A DNA stretch of 64,000 nucleotides, taken from assembly GCA_910574715.1 (NCBI GenBank), contig CAJTCH010000015.1:1-64000 (forward strand), read 5' to 3'. How positions within the stretch are numbered: position 1 is the stretch's first letter; every line of letters starts with the position of its first letter. A program made the position numbers and the translations under genes. This DNA is from Lachnospiraceae bacterium. GTDB taxonomy: Bacteria; Bacillota; Clostridia; Lachnospirales; Lachnospiraceae. Below the pieces are notes generated by a model. It did no database searches, had not been told where the DNA came from, and saw nothing but the letters and a program-made list of their open reading frames with translations. Positions 37,792 to 47,180 of the stretch are shown one piece after another.

Positions 37792-38949
37792 TCAACGCCT
37801 GGTATATTTCCGAAGCCTTGGTACTATATTATATAGGGTATCTAAAGTATAGTCAATCTCCTGCAGTGTTGTAAATTCTGACATACTGAATCTTAATGTG
37901 GCATCCAGGAATTCCTGTCTTGCCCCGATGCCTCTGAGGACGCCGCTGACCTGAGGGTGATTGGACGCGCATGCCGAACCGGAGGATACATAGATTCCTT
38001 TTTCCTCCAGAGCATGCAGGAGCACTTCGCTTCGGATACCCGCAAAGCCGACGCTGATGATATGCGGGGCCGACGTCTCGTCATACAGGCCGTGGATCGT
38101 CGTGTCCTCGATTCCGCCGACTCCCTCGATAAAATGCTTCTTAAGGCTTCTCATCTTCGCAACCTTCACATCCAGATCTTGATAGATCGTCTTCGCGGCA
38201 AGCGAAAGCCCCGCGATCCCCGGAACGTTCTCCGTACCGGAGCGGACATTCTTCTGCTGCTCCCCGCCGTACACGATGGGCTTGATCTTCACATTCTCCC
38301 CGATATATAAGACTCCCGTTCCCTTTGGTCCATGGATCTTATGGCCGCTTACAGAGCACAGGTCTACCTTAAGCTTCCCGGGATAGATCCGATATTTGCC
38401 GAAGCCCTGTACGGCGTCCACATGAAACAGGATGTTCTTATTGTATGCTTTCACGATACTCGCCGCTTCCTGGATTGGCTGTACGGAGCCGACTTCGTTG
38501 TTCACGTACATGACGGACACCAGGATCGTATCCTCGCACAGCGCCTCCTTAAGCGCCTCCAGCTTGATCCTTCCGTAACGGTCCACCGGGAGATAGGTCA
38601 CACGGAACCCCTCTTCCTCCAGGTGGCGCATGGTATTGATGATGGCAGGATGCTCGATGGCTGAGGTAATCAGATGCTTCCCTGCCCGCTGGTTTGCATG
38701 TGCAGCGCCGCGAAGCGCCAGGTTATCGCTCTCCGTACCTCCGGAAGTAAAGAAGATCTCCTTATCCTTCACCTTCAAAAGCTTCGCAAATGTTTCTTTT
38801 GCTTCTTTTATATATTGCTCTGCCTCGACTCCCTTGGCATGCATGGAAGACGGATTGCCGTAATCCTTGCACATGACCTTCCTGACGATATCGCCTACGC
38901 ACTCATAAGCCATCGTCGTCGCAGAGTTATCTAAATATACTTCTTCCAT
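37792..38949 (-). CDS. Cysteine desulfurase (NifS/IscS-like)
   Basis: PLP enzyme that takes sulfur from cysteine. PLP lysine Lys204 in SGHKIHGPKG, catalytic Cys327 in SSGSACAS, and the HVDAVQGFG stretch are all in place. 385 residues. CAGGAG precedes the ATG. Placed directly before thiI, so its most likely role is sulfur supply for 4-thiouridine; a wider role in Fe-S cluster assembly cannot be excluded, but no iscU gene is here. Confidence 0.94.
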   Translation of the reverse strand: MEEVYLDNSATTMAYECVGDIVRKVMCKDYGNPSSMHAKGVEAEQYIKEAKETFAKLLKVKDKEIFFTSGGTESDNLALRGAAHANQRAGKHLITSAIEHPAIINTMRHLEEEGFRVTYLPVDRYGRIKLEALKEALCEDTILVSVMYVNNEVGSVQPIQEAASIVKAYNKNILFHVDAVQGFGKYRIYPGKLKVDLCSVSGHKIHGPKGTGVLYIGENVKIKPIVYGGEQQKNVRSGTENVPGIAGLSLAAKTIYQDLDVKVAKMRSLKKHFIEGVGGIEDTTIHGLYDETSAPHIISVGFAGIRSEVLLHALEEKGIYVSSGSACASNHPQVSGVLRGIGARQEFLDATLRFSMSEFTTLQEIDYTLDTLYNIVPRLRKYTRR

Positions 38950-38993
38950 TCATTTCACTCCTGATTATTATTTTCTTACTACCAGAATATGCA

Positions 38994-39731
38994 TTAATCC
39001 TCCAAATGGAACATAAGGATCGACAGTGCCGCCAAACCGGCGGTCTCCGTCCGCAGGATACGCCTTCCAAGTGTGATCGCCTTCGCCCCGTGTTCTAAGG
39101 CCTGCTCCACCTCTTCCCTCTCGAATCCGCCCTCAGGGCCGATGAATACTGCGACGGACTGCCCGGGCCGGATCGACTCGATGACACTCTTCGTCTCGTC
39201 CATGCCCCGTTCCAGCTCATAAGGGATCAACAGCACATCCAGTTCCTTCGCGTACTCAAGCGCATCCCGGTAAGACATCACCGGCGTCACCTTGGGGATA
39301 TACCCCCGCCCTGCCTGCTTCGCCGCACTCCTTGCAATCTCCTGCCACCGCTCTGTCTTCTTCGCCGCCTTCTTCGCATCCAGCTTCACTACGGAACGTC
39401 TGGTGCTGACCGGAATTACCTGGGCTGCCCCAAGCTCTACCGCTTTCTGTACGATCAGCTCCATCTTGTCCTGCTTAGGAAGCCCCTGAAACAGACAGAT
39501 CCTGGAAGCAAGCTCTGTATCCGCCTGCATCTTCTCAAGGATCCGAAGGAAGACCGTATCCTCCCTATATGCTTCTACCGCGCACCGGTACTTCAGATTA
39601 TCCCCGTCGCTTACCATCAGTTCCTCGCCGATCCTCATGCGAAGAACATTCTTCATATGGTTCACATCCGAACCTTCTATATAGATCTGCCCTTCCCGAA
39701 CCTGGGCGGGCGTCACAAAAAAGTGCTGCAT
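38994..39731 (-). CDS. rsmE: 16S rRNA m3U1498 methyltransferase RsmE
   Basis: SPOUT-class methyltransferase. An N-terminal PUA-like domain (HFFVTPAQ) and a C-terminal SPOUT knot with FIGPEGGFEREEVEQA and TLGRRILRTETAG are clear. The ATG preceded by AGGAGA gives 245 residues; the gene begins eight bases after the prmA stop, a common Firmicute pair. Confidence 0.95.
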   Translation of the reverse strand: MQHFFVTPAQVREGQIYIEGSDVNHMKNVLRMRIGEELMVSDGDNLKYRCAVEAYREDTVFLRILEKMQADTELASRICLFQGLPKQDKMELIVQKAVELGAAQVIPVSTRRSVVKLDAKKAAKKTERWQEIARSAAKQAGRGYIPKVTPVMSYRDALEYAKELDVLLIPYELERGMDETKSVIESIRPGQSVAVFIGPEGGFEREEVEQALEHGAKAITLGRRILRTETAGLAALSILMFHLED

Positions 39732-39739
39732 CTCTTCTC

Positions 39740-40693
39740 CTAATTCTTTCTCGCCGTCACAGATACCCATTCTCCCTGACGGTTCACTTCCAGAACCTCT
39801 AACCCCGCTGCCTTCACTGCCTCTGCAACGGCCGTCTCCTTACCGTCTATGATCCCGCTGGTGATATAGATCCCTCCCGTCTTCATCTGACGGACGATGA
39901 CCGGCGTCAGCGGTACCAGTACTTCCGCCAGGATATTGGCGGCGACCACATCATATCTCTCATATCCAACGGCATCCTGCACCGCCTGATCGTCTATGAT
40001 ATTCCCGATCATGACCTCGTACTGCTCACTTGAGATGCCGTTGACCTCCATATTCTCATGGGCCGCGTCAATGGCGTTAGGGTCTAAGTCCGTTCCCACC
40101 GAATAAGCTGCCCCGAACTTAAGCGCAAGCATGCCAAGAATACCGCTGCCGCATCCCACATCCAGAATCCGCGCTCCCTCTGTAACGTATTTCTTCAGCT
40201 GGCGGATACATAGCTGGGTCGTCTCATGCGTTCCCGTCCCAAACGCCGTTCCCGGATCAATGTGGATGACCAGCTTGTCTTCATCCTTTGCCTCCACCTT
40301 CTCCCAGGACGGGATCACCAGGATATCGTCGATATAGAACTGGTGGAAATACTGCTTCCAGTTATTTACCCAGTCTACATCCTCCGTCTGTGACTCCTCG
40401 ATGGTACATTCCCCCACATCAAGGAAGTCCCGCATCTCCTCCAGTTCTTTCCTGACCTTCATCAATATGGTTCCCTGGTCCTCCCCCTCGTCCAGATAAA
40501 AGGTCAAATAAGCCTTCCCGTCATCCTCCGGGATGTCAGGAAGGATGTCCACGAACATCTGCTCCTTATCCTCCTTCGTCAGGGGCACCTTATCCTCGAT
40601 CTGGACTCCCTGGATCCCCAGGTCCATCAGCATACTGCTTACAATATCCTCTGCCTCTGCGGTCGTCGTCAACCGAAACTGATTCCATCTCAT
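39740..40693 (-). CDS. prmA: Ribosomal protein L11 methyltransferase PrmA
   Basis: Methylates L11. The SAM site is ILDVGCGSGILGMLALKFG (core DVGCGSGILG), with the substrate-binding block DPGTAFGTGTHET and NILAEVLVPL. 317 residues. It is the usual upstream partner of rsmE. Confidence 0.95.
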   Translation of the reverse strand: MRWNQFRLTTTAEAEDIVSSMLMDLGIQGVQIEDKVPLTKEDKEQMFVDILPDIPEDDGKAYLTFYLDEGEDQGTILMKVRKELEEMRDFLDVGECTIEESQTEDVDWVNNWKQYFHQFYIDDILVIPSWEKVEAKDEDKLVIHIDPGTAFGTGTHETTQLCIRQLKKYVTEGARILDVGCGSGILGMLALKFGAAYSVGTDLDPNAIDAAHENMEVNGISSEQYEVMIGNIIDDQAVQDAVGYERYDVVAANILAEVLVPLTPVIVRQMKTGGIYITSGIIDGKETAVAEAVKAAGLEVLEVNRQGEWVSVTARKN

Positions 40694-40731
40694 GATTCTT
40701 CTCCTTCACTTACACCTGTTCTATCGCAGAC

Positions 40732-41301
40732 TTATACGCCCAAATGCTCAAGCAGAATCTTCACCCCCATAAGGATCAGGATGATCCCGCCTAAAAGCTG
40801 CGCCTTCGCCTGATATCTTGTCCCGAATATATTGCCTATTCTAACACCTGCAACGGATAAAGTAAATGTGATCATCCCGATAAAACTGACTGCAGGTACG
40901 ATATCCACCTTCAGAAAGGCGAATGTCACTCCCACCGCAAGCGCGTCGATACTTGTGGCCACCGCAAGCCCCAGCATCGTCCGCACATTCAGGGACGCAT
41001 CCGTATCCTGGCAGCATTCCTCATCCCCGCTCTTAAAAACCTCCCGGACCATATTGCCGCCTATAAAGCCAAGCAGGATAAATGCGATCCAGTGATCAAT
41101 GGAGGTGATGATATCACGAAACTGCACCCCCAGGAAATACCCCGCCAAAGGCATACCCGCCTGGAATATTCCAAAATACGCTCCTACAAGACACGCCTTG
41201 CTCCACGTACATCTCTTCATTGCAAGCCCCTTGCAGACGGATACGGCGAACGCGTCCATCGAAAGCCCCACCGCGATCAGAAATAACTCCGCGACTCCCA
41301 T
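40732..41301 (-). CDS. mntP: Manganese efflux pump MntP
   Basis: Six-TM manganese exporter of the YebN family, 189 residues. The duplicated signature [20 protein letters not shown] and [16 protein letters not shown] (with D in each) marks the pore. GGGAGC precedes the ATG. No manganese riboswitch was recognised in the 39 bases before it. Stands between prmA and the adenosine deaminase gene. Confidence 0.93.
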   Translation of the reverse strand: MGVAELFLIAVGLSMDAFAVSVCKGLAMKRCTWSKACLVGAYFGIFQAGMPLAGYFLGVQFRDIITSIDHWIAFILLGFIGGNMVREVFKSGDEECCQDTDASLNVRTMLGLAVATSIDALAVGVTFAFLKVDIVPAVSFIGMITFTLSVAGVRIGNIFGTRYQAKAQLLGGIILILMGVKILLEHLGV

Positions 41302-41340
41302 GTTACTGCTCCCTTCTTTTGCAAACTCCCTCTATGGCTG

Positions 41341-42306
41341 TCAAAACGCCGCATCCCGGGCATTCTTAAGAAGAACCTCCGCTTCCGCCCGGGTCAGGCC
41401 GTATTCCTGCGCAAGCAATGCGAATTCCCTGCCTACCCAGGTATCCGACACAGTCATATTGTCACTGTTCACCGTCGCCTTGATTCCCCTTCGCAGATAT
41501 TCCCGAAGCGGGTAATCCGAAAGCCTCGTTACCGCCTTGGTCTGCAGATTGCTGGACGGGCACATCTCAAGGACGATCCCCCGTCTCGCAAGCTCTTCCA
41601 TCAGCTTCTCATCTTCTGCGGCGCGCACTCCATGCCCGATTCTTACAGCGCCGAATTCCAACGCCTTCCAGATACTCTCCGGCCCATCCGCCTCTCCCGC
41701 GTGAATGGTGAACGGCACGCCCAGTTCTCTTGCCAAGCTAAATTCTTCTTTAAAATCCCCGGTGGGATACAATCCTTCTGCCCCGGCCAGATCTACCGCT
41801 GCCGCACCCTTCTTAAGATACTTTGCCGCGGTACGCACCGTCTCAAGATTCGCCTCATGGGCTTTGGCCCCTCTCATACAGCAGAGGACCGCTTTCAGCA
41901 AGATCCGCCCCCGGCTCTCTTCCATGACCTTGCCAAATCCCGCAAGCGCCGCCTGTACCGCCTCATCCTGCGTAAGTCCAAGCTGCCCGTGAAGCTGCGG
42001 CGCGAAACGGACTTCCGCATAACTAAGCCCCTTCTTATCAAGCTCTCTCCCAAGTTCATAAGACGCCGCCTCAATATTCTCCGCCGTCTGCAGTATCATC
42101 AGCGGGATCTCGAAACACCGGAGATATTCATTGAGATCCTGACACTCCGTCTGCGCTGTAATATATGGTCTCAATCCTTCCTCCGTCTGCGCCGGAAGCG
42201 CAATATTGTCCTTATCCGCAAGCTTTAGGATCGTTCCCGCAGGCAAGGACCCGTCCAGATGCAGATGCAGGTCTATCCGTCCATATTTCTCCATAAAATC
42301 ACTCAT
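41341..42306 (-). CDS. add: Adenosine deaminase
   Basis: Zn-dependent conversion of adenosine to inosine. The metal site is HLHLDGS (His14, His16), with later HAGEADG and GHGVRA, and STNSDN-like NSDNMTV with the catalytic Asp. 321 residues. The ATG eight bases after GGGAGAAG is used and overlaps the arsC-like stop by a few bases, suggesting coupling. Confidence 0.92.
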   Translation of the reverse strand: MSDFMEKYGRIDLHLHLDGSLPAGTILKLADKDNIALPAQTEEGLRPYITAQTECQDLNEYLRCFEIPLMILQTAENIEAASYELGRELDKKGLSYAEVRFAPQLHGQLGLTQDEAVQAALAGFGKVMEESRGRILLKAVLCCMRGAKAHEANLETVRTAAKYLKKGAAAVDLAGAEGLYPTGDFKEEFSLARELGVPFTIHAGEADGPESIWKALEFGAVRIGHGVRAAEDEKLMEELARRGIVLEMCPSSNLQTKAVTRLSDYPLREYLRRGIKATVNSDNMTVSDTWVGREFALLAQEYGLTRAEAEVLLKNARDAAF

Positions 42307-42308
42307 TC

Positions 42309-42653
42309 TTACAGCTTCTCCCATTCCTTCTCACGAAAACCGGTCAAAACAATTGTATCCGTCACCAGAACCGGACGCTTCACCAGCATCCCGTCCGAAG
42401 CCAGCAGCTCATACTGCTCTTCCTCTGTCATATCGGGCAGCTTATCCTTAAGCTGCATCTCACGGTAGAGCATCCCGCTGGTGTTAAAGAACTTCTTAAG
42501 AGGCATCCCGCTCTTAACATGCCATTCCTTCAATTCCTCTTTGGTCGGATTCTGCTCCTTGATATCCCTCTCCGTAAATTCAAAACCGTGTTCCTCCAAC
42601 CATTTCTTTGCCTTCTGGCAGGTGCTGCATTTCTTGTAATGTACCAATAACAT
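42309..42653 (-). CDS. ArsC/Spx-family protein
   Basis: 114 residues with the thioredoxin-like fold typical of ArsC and Spx. The N-terminal CSTC motif and the RDIKEQNPTKEEL and FNTSG patterns fit the family; the Spx C-terminal RGFDE-type region is not obvious. Either an arsenate reductase-like enzyme or a redox regulator; adjacent ars genes are absent. Followed by the adenosine deaminase gene on the same strand. Confidence 0.82.
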   Translation of the reverse strand: MLLVHYKKCSTCQKAKKWLEEHGFEFTERDIKEQNPTKEELKEWHVKSGMPLKKFFNTSGMLYREMQLKDKLPDMTEEEQYELLASDGMLVKRPVLVTDTIVLTGFREKEWEKL

Positions 42654-42754
42654 CCTTCTTCCTCCTAATGCCGATTATTCAGACGTACTAAACTGTTACT
42701 CATTCTACACTTTTTCGGACAACTTTGCAAGGCAATGCAGAGCAACTGTGAGAC

Positions 42755-42782
42755 GAATAGTTTCCGGATAACAGACATATAT
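42755..42782 (+). promoter_or_regulatory. Possible sigma-F/G-type promoter for the pdaA-like gene
   Basis: GAATA, 16 bases, CATATAT, resembling the forespore consensus (G-ATA / CAT-nn-TA) but with a mismatch at the end. In Bacillus pdaA is forespore-expressed, which makes this worth noting. Low confidence. Confidence 0.35.
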
Positions 42783-42805
42783 TACTAAAAACGAATGGAG
42801 TACCT

Positions 42806-43672
42806 ATGCCATTTCACAAAAAACAGCTCAAGATCGCCGGCATTGCCCTTCTATTGATCGCATCCTACTTTGCCGGCCATTTTGCCGCCATGCAGTTCGC
42901 TCCCCAGGAGATCGACCTAGGCGTCCTAGGCTCTGACGAATCAGATTCAGCCGCCGTATCCTCCGCCATCGCACCCGCCGCCGACAACTGGGGACTAAGC
43001 TTCCAGGAAGAAGGGCAGCCGCCGGTCGCCAACGCCACCTTCGGCGAACTGGAAAAATATGATACATACTATGCGGAAGATACCGATGAAAAGGTGATCT
43101 ACCTGACCTTCGACTGCGGCTATGAGAACGGAAATACCGCGCCGATCCTGGACGCCCTGAAAAAACACAACGCCAACGCCGCCTTCTTCGTCGTCGGCAA
43201 TTTTATCTCCACAAGCCCTGACCTGATCAAGCGTATGCATGAGGAGGGCCATACTGTAGGCAACCATACCTATAACCATCCGGATATGTCGAAGATCTCC
43301 ACAAAAGAAGCATTCGAAAAGGAATTAAAGGATGTGGAAGACGCTTACAAAGAGATAACCGGAGAAGAGATGACCCGGTACTACCGCCCTCCTCAGGGCA
43401 AATACAGCACTGAGAATCTTCAGATGGCAAAGGATATGGGCTATCACACATTCTTCTGGAGCCTCGCCTATGTGGACTGGTACCAAGATAAGCAGCCTTC
43501 CCGTGAGGAAGCCTTTGACAAGCTCTTAGGGCGCATCCATCCGGGCGCGGTCGTACTGCTGCACAGCACCTCCAGCACCAACGGCGAGATATTAGACGAA
43601 CTGCTGGGCAAATGGGAAGAGATGGGCTATACCTTCCAGAGTCTTGATCACCTGATTGATAAAATGAACTGA
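42806..43672 (+). CDS. pdaA: PdaA-like peptidoglycan deacetylase
   Basis: CE4 polysaccharide deacetylase, 288 residues, with an N-terminal membrane anchor (about residues 10-25) and an NodB domain starting at KVIYLTFDCGYENGNT. Metal ligands lie in HTVGNHTYNHPDM and the active-site loop RPPQGKYS; C-terminal LHSTSSTNGE. In Bacillus PdaA makes muramic-delta-lactam in spore cortex. The motif TFDCGYENGN is the version characteristic of PdaA rather than the general TFDDGP. GGAGTACCT precedes the ATG. Single gene with its own promoter. Confidence 0.88.
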   Translation: MPFHKKQLKIAGIALLLIASYFAGHFAAMQFAPQEIDLGVLGSDESDSAAVSSAIAPAADNWGLSFQEEGQPPVANATFGELEKYDTYYAEDTDEKVIYLTFDCGYENGNTAPILDALKKHNANAAFFVVGNFISTSPDLIKRMHEEGHTVGNHTYNHPDMSKISTKEAFEKELKDVEDAYKEITGEEMTRYYRPPQGKYSTENLQMAKDMGYHTFFWSLAYVDWYQDKQPSREEAFDKLLGRIHPGAVVLLHSTSSTNGEILDELLGKWEEMGYTFQSLDHLIDKMN

Positions 43673-43698
43673 CATGCAAACAGGTACAGGACAAAACA

Positions 43699-43743
43699 CA
43701 GTTGGGGACATAGTAAAATTGAATTTTACTATGTCCCCAACTG
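43699..43743. repeat. 45-bp perfect palindrome between convergent genes
   Basis: CAGTTGGGGACATAGTAAAATT, one base (G), then its exact 22-base complement. It fills the space between the deacetylase stop and the glmS stop. No T tract follows on either strand, so it is not a standard terminator; it resembles a REP-type or short mobile palindrome. Confidence 0.7.
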
Positions 43744-43745
43744 CA

Positions 43746-45572
43746 TTACTCTACCGTCACGGACTTCGCCAGGTTCCTTGGCTTATCCACATCACACCCG
43801 CGTCCCACCGCGATATAGTATGCGAACAGCTGCAGCGGAATGATTGCCAGCGAATTGGTGAAATACCGGTTCGTCTCCGGTATATAGATTACATAATCCG
43901 CCGCCTTCTCAACCTCCGTATTGCCCTCGACAGTGACCGCCATCACGAACGCACCTCTGGTACGCACCTCTTCCATATTGCTGATCATCTTCTTATACAG
44001 GTCTTTCTGAGTCAGCACCGCCGCAACCAGCGTCCCCTCCTCCACAAGAGAGATCGTGCCGTGCTTCAGCTCGCCTGCGGCATAGGCTTCCGAATGGATA
44101 TAGGAGATCTCCTTCAGCTTCAAAGACCCTTCCATTGAAATAGCATGGTCGATCCCGCGTCCGATGAAGAAGATATCCCTCGCCGCCAGATACCGGTTGG
44201 CGAATCTCTGGATCTTCTCCCGGTTATTCAGGATCATCTCGATCTGGGCAGGAAGAGCCTTCATCTCTCCCAACATCTCACTTAATTCCGCATCGCCCAG
44301 TTCTCCCCTGACACAGGCAAACTTCATGGCAAGAAGATACATGGCGATAAGCTGTGCAGAGTACGCCTTGGTAGTTGCAACCGCAATCTCCGGTCCCGCC
44401 CAGGTGTACATGACATTATCCGCCTCTCTTGCGATGGAACTGCCCACCACATTCACAACTCCAAGGACTCTCGCCCCCTGCTCCTTCGCTTCCCTGAGAG
44501 CAGCGAGCGTATCCGCCGTCTCCCCTGACTGGCTGATCACTACCACCATGGTATTCTCATTGAGGATCGGATTGCGGTAACGGAACTCCGACGCCATATC
44601 CACCTCAACCGGAATCCTGGCCAGCCCTTCCAGGATATACTTGCTGGTATAACCCACGTGGGAAGCCGATCCGCAGGCCACGATCATGATCTTCTGGATC
44701 TTCCTGATCTCCTCATCCGTCATCCCCAGCTCCTCGATCACGATCTTATTATCCTTCACCCTTGGTGAGAACGTATCCATAACCGATTTCGGCTGTTCAT
44801 ACATCTCCTTGAGCATAAAATGTTCATAGCCGCCCTTCTCGGCAGCGTTCACATCCCACTCGATCCTGACAGACTCCTTGCTGATCGGTTCCTCATCCAC
44901 ACTGAAGAACTCCATCGACTCTTCCGTCATGCGGACGATCTCTTCATTCTCAATAAAATATACCTCTCTGGTATACCGAAGCACCGCCGGCACATCAGAG
45001 GCAATGATGCTGCCCCCGTCCGTATGCCCTACGATCAGCGGACTGTCCTTGCGTACCGCATAGAGTTCCTCCGGATGATCCTTGAAGATGATCCCCAGGG
45101 CATAAGACCCCTCCATACGGTGCATGATCTTGGTAATCGCCTGCAGCGGATTCCCCTGATAATAATAATCCAGAAGATGGGCAATGATCTCCGTATCCGT
45201 CTCGGACACAAACTGATACCCGTGCTTCTCAAGCTTTTTCTTTAATTTCAGATAATTCTCAATGATACCGTTGTGAACGACAACGATGCTTTGATCCTGA
45301 TTAAAATGAGGATGAGCGTTCACATCCGACGGAGAACCATGGGTTGCCCACCGTGTATGTCCGATCCCCATCGTCCCGGGCAGCGTCGCGCCGTCATGGG
45401 TCAGCTCGCTTAACACCTTAAGCCTGCCCTTTGATTTGATCATATCGATCTCGCCGTTATTGCAGACGGCAATGCCCGCCGAATCATAACCTCTGTATTC
45501 CAGCTTTGCCAAACCGTCCAGCAGGATCGGCGCCGCCTGCTGATTGCCAATATAGCCAACTATTCCGCACAT
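43746..45572 (-). CDS. glmS: Glutamine-fructose-6-phosphate aminotransferase
   Basis: Makes glucosamine-6-phosphate, the first committed step to peptidoglycan and teichoic acid amino sugars. N-terminal glutaminase with Cys1 after Met removal (CGIVGYIGNQ), then two SIS sugar-binding domains (SHVGYTSKYI, SQSGETADTL). 608 residues. The ATG with GGAG about eight bases before is used rather than the GTG nine bases earlier. Only 19 bases separate it from the cohesin-like gene upstream, so a glmS ribozyme cannot lie directly before it. Confidence 0.96.
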   Translation of the reverse strand: MCGIVGYIGNQQAAPILLDGLAKLEYRGYDSAGIAVCNNGEIDMIKSKGRLKVLSELTHDGATLPGTMGIGHTRWATHGSPSDVNAHPHFNQDQSIVVVHNGIIENYLKLKKKLEKHGYQFVSETDTEIIAHLLDYYYQGNPLQAITKIMHRMEGSYALGIIFKDHPEELYAVRKDSPLIVGHTDGGSIIASDVPAVLRYTREVYFIENEEIVRMTEESMEFFSVDEEPISKESVRIEWDVNAAEKGGYEHFMLKEMYEQPKSVMDTFSPRVKDNKIVIEELGMTDEEIRKIQKIMIVACGSASHVGYTSKYILEGLARIPVEVDMASEFRYRNPILNENTMVVVISQSGETADTLAALREAKEQGARVLGVVNVVGSSIAREADNVMYTWAGPEIAVATTKAYSAQLIAMYLLAMKFACVRGELGDAELSEMLGEMKALPAQIEMILNNREKIQRFANRYLAARDIFFIGRGIDHAISMEGSLKLKEISYIHSEAYAAGELKHGTISLVEEGTLVAAVLTQKDLYKKMISNMEEVRTRGAFVMAVTVEGNTEVEKAADYVIYIPETNRYFTNSLAIIPLQLFAYYIAVGRGCDVDKPRNLAKSVTVE

Positions 45573-45591
45573 ATCTCTCACTCCATAATTC

Positions 45592-47139
45592 TTAATCCAA
45601 ATCTATGAAATCGACCTGGAACGCGTCATCCTTCTCCATATGCCCCCGTTTCTTCTTCGGCTGCTTACTTAACAGTTCATCCAGATCATCGATCATCTCA
45701 GAGGCATCCTCGCTGTCGTAGCCATAATCATCATCGTCATAGTAATCATCATCGCTGTCGTCATAATCGTCTTCATCATCGAAGTCTTCAAACACGCCTT
45801 CTTCCCGAAGATTCATCGTCTTCACAGGTACTCTTACAGCCGGCTCACTCTCTCCTTTTTTGGCTGAGATTTTTTTTTTGCCGCCGGAAGAACTCTGTGT
45901 CTTCTGTGTCTTCTGCGGCTTCTGAGACTTCTGAGACTTTGGCGTTCCGGATATCTCGTCGTCGTCATCCATATCTATACCGTACTCGTCATACAGATCA
46001 TCCAGCTCCAGATTGCGGTGATAGAGCTTCACCCCGATCACGATCATAACAATGATCAAAACCACGATAAGCAGGCCGACAACGATCACGACAATATCCA
46101 GCATATCCTCGATAAACCGAAGGATCTTACCCCAGATTCCCTTCGCCGCTTTCTTCTCAGGCTCCGATGCTCCCGCCTGCTGCACATATCTCTGGTAGGT
46201 TCCATCCACCGTATCGTACTGGTACAGGGTCTTCTGCCCGTCTGAACCCAGCGCGTACACCACATAATAATCCGGATTGTCTGAATCCTGCCATGCCGGG
46301 AACTCCTGGTCATTCAAGGTGAGCCTCGTCTCCTGGAAGCTCTCCGGAAGCTTGACCGAACCATCGTTCCTGAGCAATACGATATAACGGTCCGCGGCAA
46401 TCTCTACCTGTTCAAAAGGCGTAAATGACCCGTCGTCCGTGCTGTACAGGAAGAACTTGGGATCTCCCCCTGCTGCCGGGGTTAAAAACAGCGCCGATAA
46501 GCCGTTGGGCGTCTCCTGCGTGACCACCTGGCACGGCGTTCCTTCATAGGTCATCTCGGCTCTCACGAATCCACCCGGAATCACGGTATCCGGGAAGCCG
46601 TTCGTAATCTGATACTGAACCCCGTCCACTTCCACCTGCGGTCCGTCAGCGCTGATCGCCATCCCACCGCCGCCTTCTGCTCCTTCCGGCGCGATCAGCG
46701 ACGGATCACCAGGTCCTATGCTGACTGTTGAACTGCCCTGTGTGATATCGTCTAATTCCGCTCCGGTGGCGTCGGTTCCGGATGCCTGGGAAACCTCAAT
46801 CGTTGTAGTTCCCTCCTGAAGCGCCTGGAACTTCAGCGAGAAATCCATCGAAGACCCGCCTCCGCTTCCTGCTATGGTAATCGTACCCTCTCCTCCCGAC
46901 GCGCTGTCGCCGCTCACGAACCTGAGCATACTTGTATCATAAGTCAGGACGGCATTCAGCGACTGGAGACTGGTAGACGTTGAAGAAAAATTCGCTACCA
47001 CCTCCACCTCTGCCCCTACGGTCGTAGACGGATCTGTAAAATGCAGGCCTGCATATGCCGCATCAGCGACTATAGAAATACACGGACATAACATACCCAC
47101 TAAAAGGATTAAAAATATTGCTTTCCTCAGCCTTCTCAT
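45592..47139 (-). CDS. Membrane protein with extracellular cohesin-like domain
   Basis: 515 residues from the ATG with GAGGTA upstream. A signal peptide (about 1-29), then a cohesin-type beta sandwich (about 30-142; GLHFTDPSTTVGAEVEV start), a second extracellular beta region (about 165-320), one membrane segment (347-372), then a 140-residue cytoplasmic tail rich in Lys/Gln/Ser and finally in Asp (DDEDDYDDSDDDYYDDDD). No dockerin is seen in the window. It lies between an LCP ligase gene and glmS on the same strand and is probably co-transcribed. Function unknown; cell-surface scaffold is inference. Confidence 0.72.
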   Translation of the reverse strand: MRRLRKAIFLILLVGMLCPCISIVADAAYAGLHFTDPSTTVGAEVEVVANFSSTSTSLQSLNAVLTYDTSMLRFVSGDSASGGEGTITIAGSGGGSSMDFSLKFQALQEGTTTIEVSQASGTDATGAELDDITQGSSTVSIGPGDPSLIAPEGAEGGGGMAISADGPQVEVDGVQYQITNGFPDTVIPGGFVRAEMTYEGTPCQVVTQETPNGLSALFLTPAAGGDPKFFLYSTDDGSFTPFEQVEIAADRYIVLLRNDGSVKLPESFQETRLTLNDQEFPAWQDSDNPDYYVVYALGSDGQKTLYQYDTVDGTYQRYVQQAGASEPEKKAAKGIWGKILRFIEDMLDIVVIVVGLLIVVLIIVMIVIGVKLYHRNLELDDLYDEYGIDMDDDDEISGTPKSQKSQKPQKTQKTQSSSGGKKKISAKKGESEPAVRVPVKTMNLREEGVFEDFDDEDDYDDSDDDYYDDDDYGYDSEDASEMIDDLDELLSKQPKKKRGHMEKDDAFQVDFIDLD

Positions 47140-47180
47140 GCACATTACCTCATATTCTTTCTCGTTCTTCACTTTACCGG

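Noticed and set aside
45573..45591. glmS ribozyme before glmS
   Set aside because: Only 19 bases separate the preceding stop from the glmS ATG, too little for the ribozyme.
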